A program made the position numbers and the translations under genes. Below the pieces are notes generated by a model, which did no database searches, was not told the origin of the DNA, and saw only the letters and a program-made list of their open reading frames with translations. 64,000 nt of DNA from Amycolatopsis suaedae (GTDB taxonomy: Bacteria; Actinomycetota; Actinomycetes; Mycobacteriales; Pseudonocardiaceae), in contig NZ_SFCC01000010.1 of NCBI RefSeq assembly GCF_004214935.1, positions 1 to 64,000 of the forward strand, read 5' to 3'. Shown here in pieces: positions 45,515-54,490 of this stretch; position 1 is the first letter of the stretch, and the number at the start of each line of letters is the position of its first letter.

Positions 45515-46453
45515 TCAGCGACGTTTCGCGGCCCGCATGTCGCTGACCACCTCGGTGACCATCCGGATCGACGCGGCGTCCAGCACGTTGCCGAACTCGA
45601 TCACCTTCACCCGGCCGTCGAACCGCGCCTTCAGCTCGAGCAGCTCGCTGGGGATCACCACGAGGTCCACGCCCTCGATGTCCTCGTCCGACGTGCCGTG
45701 CAGCACGGTGATGTTGGTCAGGCCCGTCTCGGCCAGCGAGTCCCTGATGCTGGTGGCCTGGTCCTCGGTGGTGTACCAGATGCCGACGGTCCGGTTCTTC
45801 GGCACGGCGGCGATCCGCACCAGCGTCCGCACGTGTGGTGCGACGACGATCGCCACCACCTCGGTGTCGCGTCCCCGCCACAGGCCGCGCACCTCGGCCA
45901 GGTGGAAGAACGTCGTCAGCACCAGGTCGGCCCGCTCGCGCGCGGCGTCGAACTCACCGAGGACGAGCGGCTTGACCGTCAGGCCGACGTGCTCGGACAG
46001 CTCACGCGCGAAGTAGCCGGCGCGTTCGGCGTTGCACTCGACGAAGGCGACCTTGAGCTGGTCCTCCTCGGCTCGCAGGGCGAGGGCGGTCACCAGTGCC
46101 TGGATCTCGGACGCGGACAGCCCGAGTTCGATGCACTGCCTGGTCGCCGTGTCCAGGATCGCCCTGGCCCGGTCGTGTGCGGGGGTGGACGTCCGCTCCG
46201 CGCCGGGGCCCACCACGACCGTCCCGCCGCGTCCGCGGCTGCGGACCAGCCCGAGTTCGCCGAGCTCGGCGTAGGCGTGGGCCACCGTGTTGCGGTTGAG
46301 GTTCAGGTTGTCGGCCAGCAGGCGAGCGCTGGGCAGGGTCTGGCCGCTCTCCAGCTCGCCGTTCTCGATCATGAACGAGAGCTGGGTGACGATCTGCCGG
46401 AAGATGGGCACGTCGGAGTCGCGGTCGACCTGTATGTCCTTGCCTGCCAGCAT
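45515..46453 (-). CDS. GntR family transcriptional regulator
   Basis: A 312-residue regulator with an N-terminal GntR winged HTH (IQVDRDSDVPIFRQIVTQL, NLNRNTVAHAYAELGELGLV, GRGGTVVVGPG) and a C-terminal domain that resembles a periplasmic-binding-like or sensor fold (VGIWYTTEDQATSIRDSLAETGLTNITVLHG). It is convergent with the ESX effector operon by 16 bases. It could control the neighbouring kinase genes or the effector operon; no operator was assigned. Effector unknown. Confidence 0.83.
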   Translation of the reverse strand: MLAGKDIQVDRDSDVPIFRQIVTQLSFMIENGELESGQTLPSARLLADNLNLNRNTVAHAYAELGELGLVRSRGRGGTVVVGPGAERTSTPAHDRARAILDTATRQCIELGLSASEIQALVTALALRAEEDQLKVAFVECNAERAGYFARELSEHVGLTVKPLVLGEFDAARERADLVLTTFFHLAEVRGLWRGRDTEVVAIVVAPHVRTLVRIAAVPKNRTVGIWYTTEDQATSIRDSLAETGLTNITVLHGTSDEDIEGVDLVVIPSELLELKARFDGRVKVIEFGNVLDAASIRMVTEVVSDMRAAKRR

Positions 46454-46521
46454 TCGTCACCCCCTGCACAGCCGACTGGCCAGTCTATCCAACGGAATCG
46501 GCTGTACCGTCCATTTCGGCC

Positions 46522-48348
46522 TCACCGGGGCAGCTCGAGCCGCTGGGCGATGCTCTTGACCTTCTCGCAGGCTTCGTCGAGGGACATGCCGTCTTCGTTG
46601 AAGCTGATCCGGACGTTCTCCGTCCGGACGACCGACGGCCGCGGGGCCCAGCTGACCGCGCACACCGGGGAGCCCGAGTCCGACTTCTGGCGGTACGCGG
46701 GCCAGCCGATGTCGAACGGCTCGTACTTCTCGTCGGTCGCGAGGTCGTCGGACCGCACGAACGACAGCGTGAGGTGGCCCGCCGTCGTCCAAGCGCAGCT
46801 GTCCAGCGCGGTCGGTTCGACCTTGGTGACCGGGCCTGCCACCGACGCGACGGCGTCCTGACTCAGAGCCCGGCAGGGGTCGGTCCCGGCCAGCGCGGAC
46901 GCCTGCGGCTCGCGGACCGCCTGGCCGCTGCGTAGCCGTGCCAGCACCTCGGTGAGCAGCGTGCGTGCGACGTCGCAGGCGCCGGCCTCGGTGGAGTCGG
47001 TGCCGACCATCAGCCCCAGGGTCGGCATGGTGGGCAGCTGGATGACCGCGTCGCAGCCCGGTCGCTTGTCGACCCTCAGCACGGGCAGCCCCTCCAGCGG
47101 TTCGGCGGGGGTGCCCTTCGCCACGATCATGTCCATGCCCAGCCGGACCCGGACCCGGTCGTAGCGGTCGGTCTCGTACTCGCACGCGCTGAGGTGGGAC
47201 ACGTTGCCCGTGCTGGGCTGGAGTTTGCCGAGCCTGGGGTCGGGCTGCTCGCTCAGCGCGCGGCACGGGTCCGTCGCACGCAGCCGGTCCGGGTGCAGCG
47301 CGTCGGCCGCCGAGATCGACGGCGGCGGTGGCGCGGGCGGTTCGTCGTCCCGGTCGGCCAGTACCACGGTGGTCACGGTCGCGGCCACCACCAGGGCGAC
47401 CGCGGCGACGGCGACCAGCCCGCGCCCGCGCCGGGCCGGCGGCGGGGGCGGCGGGGGAACCGGCCAGGCCAGCGCGGCCCGCACCTGCGCCTGCTGCCCG
47501 GCGATGAGCTCCCGGACAGGGTGCGGCCACGGCACCGGGCCGGTCGCCGTGTGGCCGAGGAAGTCGAGGATCTGCACCGGGGTCGGCCGGTGGGCGGGGT
47601 CCTTGGCCAGGCACGGCCCGATGAGCGGGAGCAGTTCGGCCGGGACCGCGCGCAGGTCCGGCTCGGTGTGCACCAGGTTGTACAGCGTCTGCGGGGTGGA
47701 CTCGCCGAGGAACGGGCTGCCGCCGGTCGCGGCCATGACGAGCATGGTGCCGAGCGAGAAGACGTCGCTGGCCGGGGTGATCGGGCGGCTCTCGGCCTGC
47801 TCCGGCGACATGAACGCGGGTGAGCCGATGACGGCACCGGTGCCGGTCAGCTCGGAGACACCCTCGGTCGCCCTGGCGATGCCGAAGTCGATGACCCTGG
47901 CGCCGTCCTCGGTCAGAATGACGTTGCCGGGCTTGAGGTCGCGGTGGATCAGGCCGGCGCGGTGGATGTCGGCCAGCGCCGCCGCCAGGCCGGCGGCCAG
48001 GTGCCGGATCGTCGGCACCGGGAGCGGCCCGGCCGCGTCGACGGCTTCCCGCAACGACGGGCCGGCGACGAACACCGACGCCAGCCAGGGCGTGGCGGCC
48101 TCAGGGTCGGCGTCCAGCACCGCGGCGGTGTAGGCGCCGGACACCCGCCGTGAGGCGTCGACCTCGTGGCGGAACCGGGAGCGGAAACCGTCGTCGGCGG
48201 CGAACTCGGCATGGACCTGCTTGACCGCGGCCAGCCTGCCGTCCGGCGAGAGACCGAGCACCACACGGCCCATGCCGCCCTCACCGAGTGCGGCGATCAG
48301 CCGGTACGGGCCGACCTGGCGTGGTTCTCCTGGAGCGAGTGGCTTCAT
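46522..48348 (-). CDS. Membrane Ser/Thr protein kinase (PknB-type), tandem copy B
   Basis: A 608-residue kinase. Residues about 10-270 contain the catalytic elements: GEGGMGRVVLGL, AAVKQV (Lys), IHRDLKPGNVIL and DFGIARA. A Pro-rich juxtamembrane region (VPPPPPPPARRG) precedes a membrane helix at about residues 310-330, then an extracellular part with two DPCRALS-type repeats that resemble DUF3558-like domains. Its ATG overlaps the stop of kinase A (TCAT), so translation is coupled. It probably phosphorylates cytosolic substrates in response to an external signal; partners unknown. Confidence 0.9.
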   Translation of the reverse strand: MKPLAPGEPRQVGPYRLIAALGEGGMGRVVLGLSPDGRLAAVKQVHAEFAADDGFRSRFRHEVDASRRVSGAYTAAVLDADPEAATPWLASVFVAGPSLREAVDAAGPLPVPTIRHLAAGLAAALADIHRAGLIHRDLKPGNVILTEDGARVIDFGIARATEGVSELTGTGAVIGSPAFMSPEQAESRPITPASDVFSLGTMLVMAATGGSPFLGESTPQTLYNLVHTEPDLRAVPAELLPLIGPCLAKDPAHRPTPVQILDFLGHTATGPVPWPHPVRELIAGQQAQVRAALAWPVPPPPPPPARRGRGLVAVAAVALVVAATVTTVVLADRDDEPPAPPPPSISAADALHPDRLRATDPCRALSEQPDPRLGKLQPSTGNVSHLSACEYETDRYDRVRVRLGMDMIVAKGTPAEPLEGLPVLRVDKRPGCDAVIQLPTMPTLGLMVGTDSTEAGACDVARTLLTEVLARLRSGQAVREPQASALAGTDPCRALSQDAVASVAGPVTKVEPTALDSCAWTTAGHLTLSFVRSDDLATDEKYEPFDIGWPAYRQKSDSGSPVCAVSWAPRPSVVRTENVRISFNEDGMSLDEACEKVKSIAQRLELPR

Positions 48349-50186
48349 GGCTTCGGCAGCCTCGGGACGATGGTGGCGGCCAGCTCACGCAGGTTCTGGC
48401 AGATCGTGGCCTGGGTGCTGCCGGGCACGGCCCCGTAGCTCAGCGTGACCAGTTCGGCGGAGGTCTCGTCGAGCGGCCGGTGTGCCCACAGGACAGTGCA
48501 CAAGCCGCTGTCGTCGGCCCGTTCGTAGGCGGTGAGGTCGCCGATCCGGACCTGCCGCAGTCCGGGATCCTTGGCCGGGTCGGTGCCGGCCTCGAGTGCC
48601 ACCTTCAGCGTCGAGGCGTACTCCCAGGTGCACCAGTAGAGGCTGCCGCTGGGCCCCGACGACCGCGGGGTACCGAACAGCCGGATCGCGGTCGCCGGGT
48701 CGGGCAGGGCGCACGGGTCGGCGTTGCGCAGCGAGCCGGGCATGTCCCGGACGGCTTCGCCCGCACGGATGCGGCGCAGGGCTTCGGCGAGCATGGCCTG
48801 GGCCGTCTCGCAGGAGTCCGGTCCACCGGCCCCGAGATGGGCCTCGGCGACGATGCCCTGCCCTGGCGCGTCGACCACCTGGACCGCGGCCCGGCACGAG
48901 TTGCCGGTGTCGCTGTCCAGGACGACCAGCGGCCTGCCCTCGATCTGGGTCGGCGGAAGCGCCGACGTGGTCTTCCCCAGCGGCCCGCCGGTGGTGAGGT
49001 CCGCCGACCGGCCGTCGGCCAGTGTGTAGGTGCAGGCGGTGAACCGCGAGGTCGAGTCCGCCTTCAGCACACCGGCCTTGCCGACGGTGCGGCCGTCGAG
49101 GACCTTGCACGGGTCGGTTCTGCGCAGGTTGGCGGCGGCCAGCGGGTCCTGGTTCGGCGGCGTGGCCGCCGGTGGCGGTGGTGGTGGCGGTGTGCTCGAC
49201 GCGGCGACGTTCTGCGTGGCCGGCTCGTCGCCGGTGAGCGTGATCCCCAGGACCACGGCCAGCACGACGACGACGGCCGCGGCCACCGCGACAATCGGCC
49301 CCCGCCGCCGGGGCGGGTCGAGCACCGCGGCGACGGCGGCCCGCTGCTCGGCGACCGCGGCGTGCACGGCAGGCGGCCACGGCCGCGGACCGGGGGTGAC
49401 CGGGCCGAGGTGCTCCAGGATCTGGGCGGGGGTGGGCCGCCGCGCGGGGTCCTTGGCCAGGCAGCGCGCGGCCAGTTCCGCCACCGGCGGCGGCACGGCC
49501 CGCAGGTCGGGCGGGTTGTGCACGATGTTGTACAACGTCTGCGGCGCGGACGCTCCGGCGAACGGGCTCTGCCCGGTCGAGGCCATCACCAGCAGCGAGC
49601 CGAGCGAGAAGACGTCGCTGGCCGGGGTGAGTGGCTTGCCCTCGGCCTGCTCGGGCGACATGAACCCGGGCGAGCCGACGATGCTGCCGGTGTGTGTCAG
49701 CTCCGACGCCCCGGTCGCGGCGCGGGCGACGCCGAAGTCGATCACGCGGGGCCCGTCGTCGGCGAGGATGACGTTGCCGGGCTTGAGGTCCCGGTGCACG
49801 AGGCCGGCCCGGTGGATCTCGCCGAGCGCCGACGCCAGCCCGGCGGCCAGGAACCGGACGGACTCCGGCGGCAGCGGCCCGGCGTCCCGCAACGTGGGAC
49901 CCGCGACGAACACCGAGGCCAGCCAGGGAGCGGGCGCGTCGGGATCGGCGTCCAGCACGGCGGCGGTGTAGGCACCCGACACCATCCGCGAGGTCTCCAC
50001 CTCGCGGCGGAACCGGGCACGGAACGCCGGGTCACCGGCCAGCGCGGGCCGGATCTGCTTCACGGCCGCGAGCCGCCCGTCCGGGGACAGCCCGAGCAGC
50101 ACCCGGCCCATGCCACCCTCGCCCAGCGTGGTCAGGACGCGGTAGCGGCCGACATGGGCCGGCTCCCCCGGCTGCGACGGTCTCAC
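48345..50186 (-). CDS. Membrane Ser/Thr protein kinase (PknB-type), tandem copy A
   Basis: A 613-residue kinase, paralogue of copy B. It begins MRPSQPGEPAHVGRYRVLTTLGEGGMG, with AAVKQIRP, VHRDLKPGNVIL and IDFGVARA. A membrane helix lies around residues 285-310 (IVAVAAAVVVVLAVVLG), then an extracellular region with TDPCKVL and ADPCALPD repeats. It is the upstream gene of the pair. The pair probably arose by tandem duplication; the extracellular domains have diverged more than the kinase domains. Confidence 0.9.
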   Translation of the reverse strand: MRPSQPGEPAHVGRYRVLTTLGEGGMGRVLLGLSPDGRLAAVKQIRPALAGDPAFRARFRREVETSRMVSGAYTAAVLDADPDAPAPWLASVFVAGPTLRDAGPLPPESVRFLAAGLASALGEIHRAGLVHRDLKPGNVILADDGPRVIDFGVARAATGASELTHTGSIVGSPGFMSPEQAEGKPLTPASDVFSLGSLLVMASTGQSPFAGASAPQTLYNIVHNPPDLRAVPPPVAELAARCLAKDPARRPTPAQILEHLGPVTPGPRPWPPAVHAAVAEQRAAVAAVLDPPRRRGPIVAVAAAVVVVLAVVLGITLTGDEPATQNVAASSTPPPPPPPAATPPNQDPLAAANLRRTDPCKVLDGRTVGKAGVLKADSTSRFTACTYTLADGRSADLTTGGPLGKTTSALPPTQIEGRPLVVLDSDTGNSCRAAVQVVDAPGQGIVAEAHLGAGGPDSCETAQAMLAEALRRIRAGEAVRDMPGSLRNADPCALPDPATAIRLFGTPRSSGPSGSLYWCTWEYASTLKVALEAGTDPAKDPGLRQVRIGDLTAYERADDSGLCTVLWAHRPLDETSAELVTLSYGAVPGSTQATICQNLRELAATIVPRLPKP

Positions 50187-50300
50187 CAGGCCAGGTTACA
50201 AACTGGCGCTTCCTGTCACTCGCAGTTGGCCGACATCCGGCGTCCGGGGCCGTAGGACGCCGCGAGTCCGCTGACCGGCTCCCGCTAGACTTTGCCCCGA

Positions 50301-50373
50301 GGGCCGCTAGCTCAGTTGGTAGAGCAGGAGACTTTTAATCTTCGGGTCCAGGGTTCGAGCCCCTGGCGGCCCA
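50301..50373 (+). tRNA. tRNA-Lys (anticodon TTT)
   Basis: A full cloverleaf: acceptor arms gggccgc (50301-50307) and gcggccc (50366-50372), D arm gctc/gagc, anticodon stem ggaga/tcttc with loop cttttaa (anticodon TTT at 50334-50336), T arm caggg/ccctg. The discriminator base is A, and the CCA end is not encoded (ACCG follows). Confidence 0.97.
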
Positions 50374-50454
50374 CCGGATTCGACGGGCGAGAGATCCGCT
50401 TTGCGAGTGCGAACCGCTCGCTGTGCGCGAAGTCCGATGTCAGGTGGCCTCGAT

Positions 50455-50700
50455 GCCATGAAGGAGCCCTCACGGCATCCGGTGCCAGGGGCCCGGCAAA
50501 CCCCGGGCGCTCCCGACGGTGCCACCAAGGGCACCTTGGTTGCGTGTTGCGCTAGCAAGGTGCCCTTCGTGGCGGTGGCGTTGGCCCGATGTTGTCTTCC
50601 AGCCCACCCCACCCGCCACCACGAACGAGACCACCCCTCACAGCACGTGAAGGCCACCATCACCACGTCACACGTACTGAAGGGGGCCTTCACGTGCTTC
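50455..50700. repeat. Intergenic palindromic repeats downstream of tRNA-Lys
   Basis: This 410-base gap has no gene. It holds an inverted repeat at 50527-50538 and 50556-50567 (aagggcaccttg/caaggtgccctt, 12-base perfect), a 29-base segment 50603-50631 that is the near reverse complement of 23233-23261, and gccatgaaggagccctcacggc and gtgaaggccaccatcaccac type motifs. Several probably act as terminators or as dispersed lineage-specific repeats. Confidence 0.7.
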
Positions 50701-50788
50701 GACCGGCGGCTGAAGCCACCTTCACAGCGCAGTCGTCGCATGTGGACTTCGGCCGTCACCCCGCGTTGCTTCGGCTACGCTGCCGGCC

Positions 50789-51337
50789 ATGCCCGAACAG
50801 CTCTGGTCACCCCACCCCGGGACGCCCGTGGTCGAGCACCGGTCCAGCCGGTGGCCGTTCATCGGCGGGCTGGCCATGTTCGTCCTCTTCGGCTTGGTCG
50901 CCGTCTTCCCGGACGTCGGGAATCCGTCGTCCTCGCGGCGAATTGACATTCCTCCGGAGGTCGCGACGTTCCTCTTCGGCGCACTCGCGCTGGGTGGCCT
51001 GATGATCATGATCGGCTCCGTCCCCCACACGCATCGCTTCGCCGTCGACGACCGTGGACTGTGGTGGCGAGCCGGCCGCAAGTCCGACCTGATCGTGTGG
51101 GAGGAGCTGCGTGCCGTGCGCGGCCAGGAACCCCGCCCGCCGGTCAAGGGCGACCCGAACTCGAAGCCAGTGCTGCCTGCCCTGGTGTTGACTCCGGTGG
51201 ATCACACCTTCGTCACCCGCCACGCGGCGCTGGTGAAACGCACCGCCGATTCGGTAACGCTGAAAACGCGGAACCTCGGCACGATCCGGCGGCTGGCCGA
51301 GGAGATAGCCAGGGTCCGGCCGGACCTACTGCACTAG
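50789..51337 (+). CDS. Hypothetical membrane protein, PH-like domain
   Basis: A 182-residue protein with two membrane helices (FIGGLAMFVLFGLVAVF and FLFGALALGGLMIMIGSV) followed by a soluble part (HRFAVDDRGLWWRAGRK, VWEELRAVRGQEP, VDHTFVTRHAALVKR) reminiscent of bacterial pleckstrin-homology (YdbS-like) domains. Function unknown. No operon partner. Confidence 0.65.
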   Translation: MPEQLWSPHPGTPVVEHRSSRWPFIGGLAMFVLFGLVAVFPDVGNPSSSRRIDIPPEVATFLFGALALGGLMIMIGSVPHTHRFAVDDRGLWWRAGRKSDLIVWEELRAVRGQEPRPPVKGDPNSKPVLPALVLTPVDHTFVTRHAALVKRTADSVTLKTRNLGTIRRLAEEIARVRPDLLH

Positions 51338-51387
51338 CCCGCCGCCTTCTCGAATTCGTCCACAGTGGACTCCAGGTCGAGGCTCGC

Positions 51388-51969
51388 CTAAGAACCCGAT
51401 CCGACCACCCGGCCGAGGAACTCGTCCAGCGCCGCTTCCGCCGCGGTGGCGGCCGAGTTCGGGTCGTCCGCCCTGGCGATCGTCATGGCGATCTCGTTGA
51501 GCCCGGCCAGCAGGGCGAGCGCGAAGACCTCGAGGTGCGCGCGGGGCACCGTCCCGGCGGCCGCGAGCGCGTGCCGCAGGCCGGGCAGGACCAGCTTCTC
51601 GTCGGCTTCCCGCCAGCGCGCCCAGCCGAGGACGGCCGGGGCATCGACCAGGACGATCCGGTGCACGGCCGGATCGCGGATCGACCGGATCCAGGCCAGG
51701 CAGCCCAGCCGCAGCGCGTCGCCACCGGGTTTGCCCTTCCCCGCCGCCGCGACCTCGACGGCCACCCGGTCGTGCACGGCCTCGAACACGGCGGTGAACA
51801 GGGCGTCCTTGCCCGGGAAGTGGTGGTAGAGCGCGCCCCGGCTGATGCCTGCCTCGGCCAGCACGGCCTCGATCGACGTGCCCTCGTAACCGCGCTCGGT
51901 GAACAGCCCGGTCGCCACGGTCAGCAGGTGATCCCGCGTCGTCCGGCCGCGTTCCTGCCTGCGGTCCAT
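51388..51969 (-). CDS. TetR family repressor
   Basis: A 193-residue TetR protein with the HTH GTSIEAVLAEAGISRGALYHHFPGKDALFTAVF and a C-terminal regulator region (IVLVDAPAVLGWARWRE) like TetR regulators of the YcdC/TetR_C_33 type. It is divergent from the isocitrate lyase-like gene with two GACCGAC palindromes in the gap; it probably represses that gene and itself. Confidence 0.87.
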   Translation of the reverse strand: MDRRQERGRTTRDHLLTVATGLFTERGYEGTSIEAVLAEAGISRGALYHHFPGKDALFTAVFEAVHDRVAVEVAAAGKGKPGGDALRLGCLAWIRSIRDPAVHRIVLVDAPAVLGWARWREADEKLVLPGLRHALAAAGTVPRAHLEVFALALLAGLNEIAMTIARADDPNSAATAAEAALDEFLGRVVGSGS

Positions 51970-51995
51970 GACCCTCCCTGTAAATCGCGTTGACC

Positions 51996-52037
51996 GACCG
52001 ACTGTCGGTCTGTTAGGAAAAAGACCGACAGTCGGTT
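51996..52037. promoter_or_regulatory. Paired TetR operators GACCGAC-N-GTCGGTC
   Basis: GACCGACTGTCGGTC (51996-52010) is a perfect palindrome; GACCGACAGTCGGTT (52023-52037) has one end mismatch. Centres are 27 bases apart in the divergent TetR/PEP-mutase-like promoter. Confidence 0.78.
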
Positions 52038-52064
52038 TGTAATGGTAACCTCCGGGGAGACATC

Positions 52065-52901
52065 ATGGGATCACCGGCCGCGGCGGCGGCACTACGGTCC
52101 TTCCACAGCGAGGACGCCCCGCTCGTTCTGCCCAACGCCTGGGACGCACTGAGCGCGTTGCTCGCCGTGCGGGCGGGAGCCCGCGCCGTCGGCACCACGA
52201 GCGCCGGAGTGGCCTGGGCGCTGGGATATCAGGACGGCGCGCTGGCCTCCGACCCGAACACCCGGCCGGGCAGGGACGTCGTGATCGAGGCCGTCGCCAG
52301 GATCGCCCGGGTGGTCGACGTTCCGGTGACCGCGGACATCGAGGACGGCTACGGGCCCGACCCCGCCGACGTCGCGGCCACCGTCGAGCGGGTCGTCGGC
52401 GCGGGGGCGGTGGGGATCAACCTGGAGGACACCACGTTCCGGCACGACGCCCTGCTCGACCCGGCGGCGTTCGCCGGCCGCCTGCGGGCGGCACGCGAGG
52501 CGGCGGAACGCGCCGGCCTGACCGGACTCGTCGTCAACGCCCGCACGGACGTCTTCCTCGTCGGCGGCGGGAACCTGGACGAGGCCGTCGAGCGCGGCCG
52601 GGTCTACGCCGAGGCCGGCGCCGACTGCCTGTTCGTGCCCGGCCTGCTGAACCTGGACGCGCTCGCCACCCTGACCGCCGCGGTCCCGCTGCCGGTCAAC
52701 GCGATGGCCGTGCCCGGCGGCCCGACCGTCGGGGAGTTCGCCGCCGCCGGGGTGCGGCGGGTGAGCGTCGGGTCGGCCATCCAGCAGGCCGCCTACGCCG
52801 CCGCGCGGGCCTGTACCGGCGAACTGCTCACCAGCGGCACCTACACGACATTCGCCGACGCGCTCGATCTCCGCGAGATCAGCACGCTGCTGCCCACCTG
52901 A
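52065..52901 (+). CDS. Isocitrate lyase/PEP mutase superfamily protein
   Basis: A 278-residue member of the isocitrate lyase/phosphoenolpyruvate mutase superfamily. It has the metal and substrate residues VTADIEDGYG, GINLEDT, VVNARTDVFLVGG and the C-terminal MAVPGGPTVGEFAAAGV. The catalytic-lid motif KKCGH of lyases is missing, so this is probably not an authentic lyase; oxaloacetate hydrolase- or PEP-mutase-like C-C or C-P bond chemistry is possible. It is controlled by the divergent TetR and followed by a RidA-MarR fusion gene, probably in one operon. Confidence 0.85.
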   Translation: MGSPAAAAALRSFHSEDAPLVLPNAWDALSALLAVRAGARAVGTTSAGVAWALGYQDGALASDPNTRPGRDVVIEAVARIARVVDVPVTADIEDGYGPDPADVAATVERVVGAGAVGINLEDTTFRHDALLDPAAFAGRLRAAREAAERAGLTGLVVNARTDVFLVGGGNLDEAVERGRVYAEAGADCLFVPGLLNLDALATLTAAVPLPVNAMAVPGGPTVGEFAAAGVRRVSVGSAIQQAAYAAARACTGELLTSGTYTTFADALDLREISTLLPT

Positions 52902-52918
52902 AACAGAGGAGAACCACG

Positions 52919-53752
52919 TTGATCTCGTTCGTTCCCGTCGACGCGCTGTCCGACGTCGCCGAGTACGAGTACGCCGCGACCGCCGCACCCGGCTCGCGGT
53001 TCGTCTTCCTCGCCGGCGCCTGCCCGCTGAACGAGGACGGCACCACGGCCGCGCCCGGCGACTTCGCCGGGCAGGCCCGCAAGGCACTCGAGAACCTGGA
53101 GACGGCGCTGGCCGCCAGCGGCTGCACCCTGCAGGACGTCATCAGGACCAGGGTCCTCGTCGCGTCGTCGGAGCAGGCCGACCTGGTCACCGCGTGGCAG
53201 GTCGTCCGGGACACGTTCGGCGAACCCAACCCGCCGAGCACGCTGCTCGGCGTCGCCGCGCTCGGTTACGACAACCAGCTCGTCGAGGTGGAGGCCGTCG
53301 CGGTGATCCGGCCGGAGCCCACCACCGAACAGCTGGCCGCCCAGCCCGCCGGCTACTGGACCGGTCGCGCCCACGAGGCGATCATCCAGCACATCGACGC
53401 CGCACAGGCACGGTTCGGCACCCCCCAGCAGACGTGGATGACGCTCAACCTGCTCGCCCGCGACGGCGGCGAACTCAGCCGGACCGCCCTGGCCGACCGG
53501 ATCCGGCCGTTCGCCACCGCCGGGACCGACTCGCTGATCGGCACACTCGCCGAACAGGGCTGGATCGACGAACACGACGGGACGATCCGGCTCACCGAAG
53601 CCGGTCACACGGTTCGCACGCGGGTGGAGAACGAGCTGCCCGCGATCCGGGCGCGCCTGCACGCCGGGATCAGCGACGCGGAGTACGCCCAGGCGATTTC
53701 CGTGCTGCGCCGCATGATCACCAACGCCGGTGGCGACGCGTCGCTGCCGTGA
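52919..53752 (+). CDS. RidA-like domain fused to a MarR-like winged-helix domain
   Basis: A 277-residue two-domain protein with TTG start 52919 and GAGGAG upstream. Residues about 1-130 have the RidA (YjgF) fold: GSRFVFLAGACPLNEDG, FAGQARKALENLETALAASG, VIRTRVLVASSEQADLV and LVEVEAVAVI. The deaminase Arg normally in PxRST-like motifs is not evident (NPPSTLLGV here), so imine deamination is unlikely. Residues about 140-265 resemble a MarR/winged-helix unit (MTLNLLARDGGELSRTALADRI, LIGTLAEQGWIDEHDGTIRLTEAG). It could be a ligand-sensing regulator. The first domain may be a metabolite-binding sensor. Confidence 0.75.
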   Translation: MISFVPVDALSDVAEYEYAATAAPGSRFVFLAGACPLNEDGTTAAPGDFAGQARKALENLETALAASGCTLQDVIRTRVLVASSEQADLVTAWQVVRDTFGEPNPPSTLLGVAALGYDNQLVEVEAVAVIRPEPTTEQLAAQPAGYWTGRAHEAIIQHIDAAQARFGTPQQTWMTLNLLARDGGELSRTALADRIRPFATAGTDSLIGTLAEQGWIDEHDGTIRLTEAGHTVRTRVENELPAIRARLHAGISDAEYAQAISVLRRMITNAGGDASLP

Positions 53753-53772
53753 CCACGAATCCCGGAGCAGCG

Positions 53773-54055
53773 ATGGAACACGACATCCTCGAGCAGCCCG
53801 AACGCTGGGTCTGCGGCCTGGCCACCCGCACCACGAACGACGCCGAACGCCACGCTGGTCGTCCGCGTGCCCGCGGGACGCTACCTCCGGGTCCGCACCG
53901 AGGGGCCGCTCCCCTACGCGATCGTCGACGGCTGGGCGACCATCTGGGCGGCCGAGGATCGCGGCGAGCTCGACCGGGCCTACGCCACGGACTTCGAGGT
54001 CTGGCCGGCCGGGCGGCAGCCGGAGATCTACGTGTCGCTGCGCCCGGCCCGCTGA
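53773..54055 (+). pseudogene. GyrI/AraC effector-binding domain remnant
   Basis: From ATG 53773 the frame reads MEHDILEQPERWVCGLATRT, the start of a GyrI-like small-molecule binding protein. The expected middle (about 60 residues) is missing, and a different frame continues VPAGRYLRVRTEGPLPYAIVDGWATIWA... RQPEIYVSLRPAR, the normal family end. Deletion plus frameshift imply an inactive remnant. Confidence 0.65.
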
Positions 54056-54064
54056 GAAACCGTT

Positions 54065-54490
54065 CTACGCCTGGGCGGTGCCGTGCTTGCCGGGCGCGGC
54101 ACTGCCGGTGTACTCGCCGAGGTCGGAGACCAGTCCGGCGATGTCGGGCTGGTCGTCGTAGCGCCGCTGGTGGATCTCGGCGATCTTCGCGCCGAACTCC
54201 GGGTCCGGGTCGTCGGTGATGTCGTAGGACATGAACCTGTCGATCAGCGGCAGGCCGACCCGGTCCATCTCCAGGTGGGCCGGGTGGTTCATGTATTCCG
54301 CGTAGCCGTCGAGGTCCCCGATCACGGTGACGGCGCCGAACTCGTACTCGCCACCGAAATCGGGGCCGACGATGTGTGACCTGATCGACGGGATGGCGTC
54401 CTTGTACGTCTTCAGCTGGTCGAGCGCGGCGTCCCGGTCGGCCGCGGAGACGCCGGGCTTCACGGCGAATCGGATGCAGTGGTAGATCAT
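54065..54490 (-). CDS. Dabb (stress-responsive alpha/beta-barrel) family protein
   Basis: A 141-residue protein with the dimeric alpha-beta-barrel fold: MIYHCIRFAVKPGVSAADRD, SHIVGPDFGGEYEFGAVTVI and AEYMNHPAHLEMDRVG. ATG 54488-54490 is chosen; it overlaps the end of the MFS gene (54487). Such proteins are often co-factor-free monooxygenase- or cyclase-like, or of unknown function. It is downstream of the MFS transporter in one operon; role unknown. Confidence 0.85.
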   Translation of the reverse strand: MIYHCIRFAVKPGVSAADRDAALDQLKTYKDAIPSIRSHIVGPDFGGEYEFGAVTVIGDLDGYAEYMNHPAHLEMDRVGLPLIDRFMSYDITDDPDPEFGAKIAEIHQRRYDDQPDIAGLVSDLGEYTGSAAPGKHGTAQA

